Source: an uncultured Alphaproteobacteria bacterium
GTDB taxonomy: Bacteria > Pseudomonadota > Alphaproteobacteria > Micropepsales > Micropepsaceae
Reading direction: 5' to 3'
NCBI GenBank assembly: GCA_903922545.1
Contig: CAIXUE010000039.1
Coordinates: forward strand, 1-5,183
Length of the DNA stretch: 5,183 bases
This document shows positions 1-5,183 of the stretch, piece after piece (within the stretch, counting starts at the first letter, position 1; every line of letters begins with the position of its first letter). The notes under the pieces are model-generated. The model saw only the letters and a list, made by a program, of their open reading frames with translations. It did no database searches and was not told the origin of the DNA. The translations under genes were made by a program, and so were the position numbers.

Positions 1-490
1 CGGTGATGGTGGGGCGCAGCAGCGTGGCGTCGGGAAGACCCAGCGTGTCTTCCGGCGGGTTGGGCAGATGCTCAACCTGGCGGGCCATGTCGTAACCCAG
101 ATAACCGAACAGACCCACCGCCATGGACGGCAGTTCCGGCGGCAAGGTCATGCGGGTTTCGGCAATCAGGGCGCGCAGGGACGCCAGCGGCTTTTGCGGC
201 AAGGGTTCAAATTTGTCCGCGTCAGCCTGGGCGGAGCGGTTGATCTCGGCCAGATCGCCACGGGTGCGCCAGATCAGATCCGGTTTGAAGCCGATGATGG
301 AATAGCGACCGCGCGCTTCGCCGCCCTGAACGCTTTCCAGCAGGAAAGCGTTTTCCTTGCCTTCGCCCAGCTTGAGGAACGCGGAGACCGGCGTTTCCAG
401 ATCGGCGACATGGCGGGCATAGACGGCCTGGGGCCGGCCAGCCTCATAGGCGCGTGCGAAGCTTTCAAAATCAGGCTTGATCTGTGTCAC
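1..490 (-). CDS. trpE: Anthranilate synthase component I, N-terminal part (runs off left edge)
   Basis: TrpE converts chorismate to anthranilate, the first step of tryptophan synthesis, using ammonia supplied by the TrpG glutaminase subunit. Only the first 163 residues are present, covering the anthranilate synthase N-terminal domain; the chorismate-binding catalytic domain lies beyond the window. Visible family motifs are LLES (residues 50-53), the known tryptophan feedback-binding element, then RYSIIG (62-67) and AVGLFGYLGYD (124-134). The GTG start at 490 is forced: an in-frame TGA lies only four codons upstream (500-502), with only a CTG between, and the next in-frame Met is residue 114. 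A weak GAGAG lies about 6 bases upstream of the GTG. The gene starts 19 bases after the ppiD-like stop, so the two are probably co-transcribed. The short gap leaves no room for a trp leader-peptide attenuator directly in front of trpE. Confidence 0.95.
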   Translation of the reverse strand, partial: MTQIKPDFESFARAYEAGRPQAVYARHVADLETPVSAFLKLGEGKENAFLLESVQGGEARGRYSIIGFKPDLIWRTRGDLAEINRSAQADADKFEPLPQKPLASLRALIAETRMTLPPELPSMAVGLFGYLGYDMARQVEHLPNPPEDTLGLPDATLLRPTIT

Positions 491-509
491 GGCCAGCTCT
501 CATTGCTGC

Positions 510-2396
510 CTATTGCTGGCCAAGCGCCGATTGCAGCATCTGCTGGTTGACCTTGACCCCTTCGCGCAGGCGCGAGGCGTTGGCGAAGGAGACAGAGATG
601 TCGCTGGCCGCCTGCTGGGACAATTGCTGCCGCCCGTTCTGGAAATCCGGACCCGAAGGCGGGGTGTGGGAAATGCCGGTGACTCTGGCGATGATGAAGT
701 TGGCGCCCGTGCCCTGCGGCGCTTCGACCACGGCGTTGGGGCGGGCGTTGAAAATCTTCTCCACCAGACCGGCCGAGAAAGTTGTGTCGGAGGTGTTGCG
801 GGTCAGCGCCGGGCTTTGCTGCACGGGGATTTTCATCTCCTTGGCGATGGCGGCCAGATTGCCGTCGGTGGTCGCCTTGGCGGCCAGTTCGGCGGCTTTC
901 TTTTCAAGCGCCGCCTGGCGTTGTTCGTCGGTCCAGGCCGCCAGCGCGGCGGTGCGCACATCGGCCAGCGCCTTCAATTTGGGCGGCGTGGTGCCGTCCA
1001 CCTTGATGGCGTAATTCTCGCCGCTCTTGGCGGGGAAGGGATCGTTGTCTTCGCCCACGTCATAAGAGAAAGCCTGGGAGAAGAATTCCGGATCCGCCGG
1101 CAGGCCTTCGGGCTGGGTGCCATCGGGCGCGACGCCGTTCTTGTCGATGGCCGCGAACTTGCCGCTTTTCATGCCGGCTTTCTTGGCCGCAGTGGGAATG
1201 TCGGCGCCGCCGCTGCGGGCATCTTCAAACGCATTGACGATGTCGGCGATTTTGCCCTGGGCGGCCGCCAGCGCCAGCTTCTTGCGGATTTCGGCTTTGG
1301 CGTCATCGAGCGAGCGCGACACGCCGGGCGTGATCTTGGTGACGCGCATCAGGACAAAGCCGCCCAGCGCGCCTTTGACCGGCTGGCTGACTTCATTCTG
1401 TTTCAGCGCGAAAGCGGCGTCGGCCCGGGCGGGATCGGCCAGATCGGATTTGCTCAGGCTGCCCAGCGAAAGGTCGGCGGGCTTGATCTTTTTCTCCGTA
1501 GCCACGGCGTCGAAGGTTTTGCCCTTGTCGATTTGCGCCCGCGCCGCCTTGGCGGAAGCTTCATCGGCGAATTCGATCTGCTGGATGTCGCGCTTTTCCG
1601 GCACGTTGTAATCGGTCTGATGGGCGGCGTAATCCGCGGCGATCTGCGCGTCGGTGATGGCGGATTCCTTGGCCACATCTGCGGGGCCGATATAGGCATA
1701 TTCCACCTGGCGATATTCCGGGGTGGAGAATTTGTCGGCATGCGCCTTGACGTAATCGGCCAGCGCCGCGTCGGTGGGCGGGGCGATTGCGCCCACCGCT
1801 TCGGGCGCCACCACGACATAATCCACGGCGCGTTTTTCGGTGAGGAAGAGGAAAAGCGCCTGGGCATAGCCGGCGGGCAGGGTGAAGCCCTGTTCCAGCG
1901 CGGCGGTGAGCTGCTGGCGGTTCAAATCGGTGCGGGTTTCGGCCAGGAAGTCGGCTTCGTTGTAGCCGGCATTGCCGATCACCTGATTGAAAGTGGCGCG
2001 GTCAAACTGGCCGGTGGGGCCCTTGAATTCCGGGATGTTGCGCACGTTCGCGGACAGCGCCGCGTCGGTGGTGGTGATGCCAAGCCGGTTCACCGCATTG
2101 TCCAGCGCCGTGCGGCTGATCAATTGCTGCAGGGCGACGTTCCCCAGGCCCATTTTTTCGGCCATATCGGGGGTGATATCCATGCCCATCTGCTGGCTCT
2201 GGTTGCGCAGGAAATTCTTGTAGGAGCGGGTGAAAACATCCTGGCTGATTTCGGTGGAACCCACCGTGGCCAGCGCCGTGACATTCATGCCGACAAAGAC
2301 GTCGGCGATGCCCCAGACCACAAAGCTCAGCGCCAGCGCCCCCATGAAAAGCGAGGCGACCCAGGAGGTCGAGATTTTGTGCATCCATTGCAGCAT
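510..2396 (-). CDS. ppiD: PpiD/SurA-like membrane-anchored peptidyl-prolyl isomerase family chaperone
   Basis: This 628-residue protein has the PpiD layout. A short cytoplasmic start is followed by one membrane anchor (about residues 12-34, with LFMGALALSFVVWGI), then a large periplasmic SurA-N-type chaperone region (about 40-190). A parvulin-like region follows (about 229-355), then a long C-terminal region rich in Ala, Lys and Gln (about 360-628). The length matches PpiD proteins (about 620-640). Family members sit at the periplasmic exit of SecYEG and assist folding of exported proteins. The parvulin part is degenerate: FALKQNEVSQPVKG (329-342) keeps the usual C-terminal pattern, but the FGYHIIKV-type strand reads GGFVLMRV (345-352), so the conserved His is absent. 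Prolyl isomerase activity is therefore doubtful and a chaperone role is more likely. The start is the first ATG; Met5 is an alternative, and neither has a strong ribosome-binding site. It is followed by trpE and diverges from tpiA. Confidence 0.9.
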   Translation of the reverse strand: MLQWMHKISTSWVASLFMGALALSFVVWGIADVFVGMNVTALATVGSTEISQDVFTRSYKNFLRNQSQQMGMDITPDMAEKMGLGNVALQQLISRTALDNAVNRLGITTTDAALSANVRNIPEFKGPTGQFDRATFNQVIGNAGYNEADFLAETRTDLNRQQLTAALEQGFTLPAGYAQALFLFLTEKRAVDYVVVAPEAVGAIAPPTDAALADYVKAHADKFSTPEYRQVEYAYIGPADVAKESAITDAQIAADYAAHQTDYNVPEKRDIQQIEFADEASAKAARAQIDKGKTFDAVATEKKIKPADLSLGSLSKSDLADPARADAAFALKQNEVSQPVKGALGGFVLMRVTKITPGVSRSLDDAKAEIRKKLALAAAQGKIADIVNAFEDARSGGADIPTAAKKAGMKSGKFAAIDKNGVAPDGTQPEGLPADPEFFSQAFSYDVGEDNDPFPAKSGENYAIKVDGTTPPKLKALADVRTAALAAWTDEQRQAALEKKAAELAAKATTDGNLAAIAKEMKIPVQQSPALTRNTSDTTFSAGLVEKIFNARPNAVVEAPQGTGANFIIARVTGISHTPPSGPDFQNGRQQLSQQAASDISVSFANASRLREGVKVNQQMLQSALGQQ

Positions 2397-2426
2397 GAGA
2401 AACTATCTTTCACGAAAAGGCGGCGG

Positions 2427-2455
2427 ATGATAGGGAGGGGGCCCCTGTTGGGCAA
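2427..2455 (-). promoter_or_regulatory. Candidate sigma-70-type promoter for the ppiD-trpE operon
   Basis: On the minus strand a -35-like TTGCCC (plus-strand 2450-2455) is followed by a 17-base spacer and a -10-like TATCAT (plus-strand 2427-2432). Both boxes match the sigma-70 consensus at four or more positions and the spacing is optimal. Transcription would start near 2420, giving a leader of about 24 bases before the ppiD ATG. The spacer contains a GGGGCCCC palindrome (2437-2444). This is a visual match only. Confidence 0.5.
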
Positions 2456-2487
2456 GCCGCGATTGGCGGCGGAAAAACGCCTTTTTT
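2456..2487 (+). promoter_or_regulatory. Two overlapping hairpins plus T-run in the tpiA leader (possible attenuator)
   Basis: Just upstream of the tpiA ribosome-binding site lie two alternative stem-loops that share bases. The first is GCCGC (2456-2460) paired with GCGGC (2466-2470) around the loop GATTG. The second is GGCG (2468-2471) paired with CGCC (2478-2481) around the loop GAAAAA, followed at once by six T residues (2482-2487). The second resembles a small intrinsic terminator, and the first would prevent it from forming. The stems are short (5 and 4 base pairs), so this may be chance in G+C-rich DNA. It only matters if the tpiA transcript starts upstream of 2456; I could not identify a convincing plus-strand promoter. 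Confidence 0.3.
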
Positions 2488-2499
2488 AGAGGAAAAACA

Positions 2500-3249
2500 A
2501 TGTCCCCCATCCGTCCCCTGGTCGCCGGAAACTGGAAGATGAACGGGCTGGCCGCCAGCCTGAGCGAACTGAATGCGGTGAAAGAGCGGCTGGGCAAGCC
2601 GGACTGTGACGTTCTGATCTGCCCGCCCACCACCCTGATCGCCCAGGCGGTTTGGCATTCCAAGGGCGCCGTTCCCATTGGGGCGCAAGACTGCAGCCCG
2701 CACAAGTCGGGCGCCTATACCGGCGATATCAGCGCCCCGATGTTGAAGGACGCAGGCGCGGCGGCTGTGATCCTGGGTCATTCCGAGCGGCGCAAGAATC
2801 ACAGCGAGACGGATGCACAGGTTGCGGCCAAGGCTCAGGCGGTCTGGGCGGCGGGGCTGACCGCCATCATCTGCGTCGGCGAGACCGATGCGGAGCGCGA
2901 AGCGGGCAAGGCGCATCATGTCTGTCACGGCCAGATTTCCGGTAGCGTGCCCAAGGACGCCACAGCGGCGAACACCGTCATCGCCTATGAGCCGGTCTGG
3001 GCGATCGGCACCGGCAAGACGCCGACCACCGATGAGATCACCGCCATGCATGCGCACTTACGCCGCTGCCTGAAGGACCTGTTGGGAGCGGGCGCGGACG
3101 GCATGCGCATCCTGTATGGCGGCTCGGTCAATCCTTCAAATGCCGCCAGTATTTTAAACCTTCCGGAAGTGGATGGCGCACTGGTGGGCGGCGCGAGCCT
3201 GAAAGCCGATGATTTTCTTGCGATTATCGGCGCGGTTAAGCGGACTTAA
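2500..3249 (+). CDS. tpiA: Triosephosphate isomerase
   Basis: TpiA interconverts dihydroxyacetone phosphate and glyceraldehyde 3-phosphate in glycolysis and gluconeogenesis, in the cytoplasm. The 249-residue length is typical of the bacterial enzyme. All key elements are visible: the substrate-binding NWKMNG with Asn11 and Lys13, the electrophilic His94 in GHSERR (93-98), the catalytic base Glu164 in [10 protein letters not shown] (163-172), the flexible phosphate-gripping loop 6 (about 168-176, AIGTGKTPT), and the phosphate-binding YGGSV (206-210) and VGGASL (229-234). The ATG at 2500 has a clear AGAGGA ribosome-binding site at 2488-2493 with a 6-base gap. It diverges from ppiD, and 69 bases separate it from the downstream receiver-domain gene. 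The stretch [13 protein letters not shown] (137-149) is less typical in detail but lies outside the active-site motifs. The enzyme should be functional. Confidence 0.97.
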   Translation: MSPIRPLVAGNWKMNGLAASLSELNAVKERLGKPDCDVLICPPTTLIAQAVWHSKGAVPIGAQDCSPHKSGAYTGDISAPMLKDAGAAAVILGHSERRKNHSETDAQVAAKAQAVWAAGLTAIICVGETDAEREAGKAHHVCHGQISGSVPKDATAANTVIAYEPVWAIGTGKTPTTDEITAMHAHLRRCLKDLLGAGADGMRILYGGSVNPSNAASILNLPEVDGALVGGASLKADDFLAIIGAVKRT

Positions 3250-3289
3250 CCAGTAATTTCGACCGTTCCTTAACGGCCCCGGCCGCACT

Positions 3290-3313
3290 CTGCCTTCAAC
3301 AAGCAGAAGGCGG
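3290..3313 (+). promoter_or_regulatory. Hairpin covering the ribosome-binding site of the receiver-domain gene
   Basis: CTGCCTTC (3290-3297) can pair with GAAGGCGG (3306-3313) in eight consecutive pairs, one of them a U-G wobble, around the 8-base loop AACAAGCA. The 3' arm contains GAAGG (3306-3310), the only good Shine-Dalgarno sequence for the ATG at 3319 (8-base gap). A shorter competing pairing, CTGC (3290-3293) with GCAG (3303-3306), would leave most of the GAAGG free. This could control translation, for example by temperature or by a ribosome or protein, but function is inference. Confidence 0.4.
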
Positions 3314-3318
3314 TTGGG

Positions 3319-4272
3319 ATGACGCGTCTGTCCTATGACAGCGTCGAAGCGTTGATTTATGATCCGGTGTCGGCCAACCGCACCGCGACGCGCGCCGCGC
3401 TTTTTTCCATGGGATTTCGCCACACCGATGGCGCCGCGACCCTGGACGCGATGATGGATTCCATCAAGAAGCGCCCGCCCGATATTCTTTTGTGCGAGGC
3501 GCAGGGCGCGGGCGAAGAGCTTTGCGCCATGATCCAGCAGCTGCGCCAGGGCGGCGCCTGCGACAATCCCTTTATCGTCATCATCGTCACCGCCTGGGAG
3601 AAATCCACCGGGCTTATCACCCGCGTGGTCAATTCCGGGGCCGACGATCTTTTGCTGCGGCCTTTTTCCACCGCGCTGCTGGGCCTGCGCATCGAGACCC
3701 ATATCGAGCGGCGCAAGGGTTTTGTCATCACGTCTGACTATGTGGGCCCCGACCGGCGCCGCGATGAATCGCGCGGCGGCCCCAGCGCCGATATTTTCAT
3801 GCCGCCCAATTCGCTGAAGATGAAGGCCAAGGAAAAAATGACGGCCGAGGCGATTGCCAAGCGGCTGGATGGCGAATTGCGTTCAGCGCGCGAGATGCTG
3901 CGCAAGGAAAAATTGCGCCGCGATTCTTTTCAGATCTGCATTCTGTGGCGCCTGATGCAGGAACAGCGCCCCGGCCAGCCCAGCGTTCAGGTGGATCTGG
4001 ACAAGCTTTCCAATCTGGCCCGTTCGGTGGAGCGGCGCTGCCGCGAAACCGAATTCGATGCCGTGGTGGAATGGTGCGACAGCATTCGCGGCGCCGCCGA
4101 GGGGCTGGAACTGGGTGTGGACCGCAATGCCTCGATGCATCTTCTGGGCAATGCGGCGCTGGAGATGCACCAGATCTTCCATCCCGAGCGCACGCCGGCC
4201 GAACGGCTGGCCGAGATTGACGCGACCGAGGCGATTATCCGGGCGCGCAGCCAAACTGCCTTGGCATCCTGA
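3319..4272 (+). CDS. Atypical response-regulator receiver-domain protein with helical C-terminal half
   Basis: Residues about 8-130 align with a CheY-like receiver domain, and the following ITSDYVGPDRRR segment (137-148) is a signature I recognise after receiver domains in alphaproteobacterial proteins. The phosphorylation site is altered. Asp15 at the end of strand 1 is kept but its acidic partner is Pro16. In an ungapped alignment the acceptor Asp becomes Glu60 (PDILLCEAQG, 54-63). Thr91 is kept, and the switch Lys is Arg114 (LLRPF, 112-116). The usual MP and DG after the acceptor are also missing. The C-terminal half (about 165-317) is charged and helical, probably coiled-coil at about 168-205, with no DNA-binding or enzymatic domain I recognise. 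It may be a phosphorylation-independent signalling or scaffold protein. The ATG at 3319 is preceded by GAAGG (3306-3310). It lies between tpiA and secG on the same strand. The receiver fold is fairly sure; the role is unknown. Confidence 0.85.
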   Translation: MTRLSYDSVEALIYDPVSANRTATRAALFSMGFRHTDGAATLDAMMDSIKKRPPDILLCEAQGAGEELCAMIQQLRQGGACDNPFIVIIVTAWEKSTGLITRVVNSGADDLLLRPFSTALLGLRIETHIERRKGFVITSDYVGPDRRRDESRGGPSADIFMPPNSLKMKAKEKMTAEAIAKRLDGELRSAREMLRKEKLRRDSFQICILWRLMQEQRPGQPSVQVDLDKLSNLARSVERRCRETEFDAVVEWCDSIRGAAEGLELGVDRNASMHLLGNAALEMHQIFHPERTPAERLAEIDATEAIIRARSQTALAS

Positions 4273-4291
4273 TTTCCTCTTGAAAATCAGG
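4268..4291 (+). repeat. Perfect inverted repeat straddling the receiver-gene stop codon
   Basis: CCTGATTT (4268-4275) and AAATCAGG (4284-4291) are perfect 8-base inverted repeats around the loop CCTCTTGA. The TGA stop codon (4270-4272) lies in the left arm. No T-run follows directly on either strand, so alone it is not a classic intrinsic terminator. With the next hairpin (4297-4328) it may form the structured 3' end of the transcript. Confidence 0.6.
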
Positions 4292-4296
4292 GAATT

Positions 4297-4328
4297 GCCG
4301 CCCAAATCGGGCCTAAGGCTTTCTTTTT
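4297..4328 (+). terminator. Candidate intrinsic terminator after the receiver-domain gene
   Basis: GCCGCCC (4297-4303) can pair with GGGC (4309-4312) and GGC (4317-4319), a 7-pair all-G-C stem with loop AAATC and a CTAA bulge on the 3' side. TTTCTTTTT (4320-4328) follows immediately. The bulge and the C in the T-run weaken it. If real, secG and pyrG need their own promoter between about 4320 and 4360; I see only poor -10-like matches there (TCTAAA, 4341-4346). Confidence 0.45.
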
Positions 4329-4370
4329 CCGGCGCTTTCCTCTAAAGACGCGCGCATTCAAGGATATCCC

Positions 4371-4718
4371 ATGCAGACCCTGCTTGTTGTTGTTGAGCTG
4401 ATGATCGCCGTGGCGCTGATCATTTTCGTGCTGTTGCAGCGTTCCGAGGGCGGCGCCCTGGGAATGGGCGGCGGCTCCAACCTGGGCGGTCTGTTTTCTC
4501 CCCGCGGCGCGGCCGATACCCTGACGCGCACCACGGCTATTTTGGCGGTTCTGTTCTTTGTGACCTGTCTGGCGCTGAATCTTCTGGCGCTGCATGGCCG
4601 CAATGAGACGTCGATTCTCGATGTTCCGGCAGCGGGCGGCGCGGCCACGGCGCAGAAGCCGCTGACCACGCCTGCCAAACCCGCGCCGGCTGGTCCTGCC
4701 GTCCCCAAACCGCAGTAA
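4371..4718 (+). CDS. secG: Preprotein translocase subunit SecG
   Basis: SecG is the small non-essential partner of SecY and SecE in the inner-membrane protein-export channel. The 115-residue protein has two membrane segments (about 3-22 and 53-74) joined by the conserved cytoplasmic loop, with LLQRSEGGALGMGGG (21-35) and SPRGAADTLTRTT (43-55), both typical of SecG. The C-terminal tail (about 86-115) is rich in Ala, Pro and Lys and low in complexity, as often seen in alphaproteobacterial SecG. The ATG at 4371 has AAGGA (4360-4364) with a 6-base gap. It follows the receiver-domain gene after 98 bases and precedes pyrG after 79 bases on the same strand. A secG-pyrG pair is common in alphaproteobacteria. 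Confidence 0.95.
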   Translation: MQTLLVVVELMIAVALIIFVLLQRSEGGALGMGGGSNLGGLFSPRGAADTLTRTTAILAVLFFVTCLALNLLALHGRNETSILDVPAAGGAATAQKPLTTPAKPAPAGPAVPKPQ

Positions 4719-4730
4719 ATACAGCCGGTT

Positions 4731-4742
4731 TTTCGCGCGAAA
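4731..4742. repeat. 12-base perfect palindrome between secG and pyrG
   Basis: TTTCGCGCGAAA is a perfect palindrome 12 bases after the secG stop codon, followed by an A+T-rich stretch (4741-4756) in otherwise G+C-rich DNA. It could be a protein-binding site for pyrG control, or a weak hairpin at the end of secG. The palindrome itself is certain; its function is not. Confidence 0.4.
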
Positions 4743-4762
4743 TATTTTGTAATTTAGCGCTT

Positions 4763-5183
<421 letters not shown>

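Noticed and set aside
471..503. A 10-codon ATG frame (minus strand) overlapping the trpE start, considered as a trp leader peptide
   Set aside because: It contains no Trp codons and has no terminator-like structure. It is simply the out-of-frame reading of the trpE start region.
68..550. A 160-codon plus-strand frame opposite trpE
   Set aside because: It lies opposite recognisable TrpE sequence and has no family resemblance of its own.
477..2489. A 670-codon open frame on the plus strand, antisense to the ppiD-like gene
   Set aside because: Its translation is rich in Gly, Arg, His and Phe, with no recognisable domain, and it lies exactly opposite a well-supported gene. Long antisense frames are common in G+C-rich DNA with third-position G/C bias.
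3246..3260. TTAA-N7-TTTC after tpiA, considered as a CtrA site (TTAA-N7-TTAA)
   Set aside because: Only one half-site matches, and the TTAA overlaps the tpiA stop codon.
3263..3276. CCGTT-CCTT-AACGG hairpin after tpiA, considered as a terminator
   Set aside because: The stem is five pairs and no T-run follows on either strand, so termination is not supported.
3154..3702. A 182-codon minus-strand frame opposite the end of tpiA and the receiver gene
   Set aside because: It overlaps two supported genes on the other strand and shows only the low-complexity composition expected of an antisense shadow.
4280..4308. TTGAAA (4280-4285) considered as the -35 box of a secG promoter
   Set aside because: No acceptable -10 box lies 16-18 bases downstream (CAAATC and neighbouring hexamers), and the site falls inside the hairpin region.

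Overview
This window looks like ordinary core chromosome of an alphaproteobacterium. The evidence is its high G+C coding sequence, the alphaproteobacterial style of the CTP synthase and SecG proteins, and the gene neighbourhood (trpE, a PpiD-type chaperone, tpiA, secG, pyrG), an order known from many alphaproteobacteria. I cannot assign a genus. There is no mobile element, CRISPR array, tRNA or rRNA. Coding density is high, and no gene-free stretch exceeds about 105 bases.

Layout. On the minus strand, reading leftwards from about 2396, a membrane-anchored PpiD/SurA-like periplasmic chaperone is followed after 19 bases by the 5' part of trpE (anthranilate synthase component I), which runs off the left edge. 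On the plus strand, reading rightwards from 2500, come tpiA (triosephosphate isomerase), a 317-residue protein with a degenerate response-regulator receiver domain, secG (SecYEG translocon subunit), and the 5' part of pyrG (CTP synthase), which runs off the right edge. The two groups diverge from a 103-base intergenic region. It holds a good sigma-70-like promoter for the leftward operon and a small structured leader in front of tpiA.

How they fit together. These are housekeeping functions: tryptophan synthesis, envelope protein folding, glycolysis, protein export and pyrimidine nucleotide synthesis. The PpiD-like protein and SecG both serve protein export; PpiD proteins are known to act near the SecYEG exit. 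The least understood gene is the receiver-domain protein at 3319-4272. Its phosphoacceptor aspartate appears replaced by glutamate and its switch lysine by arginine, and it has a long helical C-terminal half of unknown function. I see no new multi-gene system. The points worth a second look are that protein and several short RNA structures at gene starts (tpiA, the receiver gene, pyrG), all read by eye and not computed.
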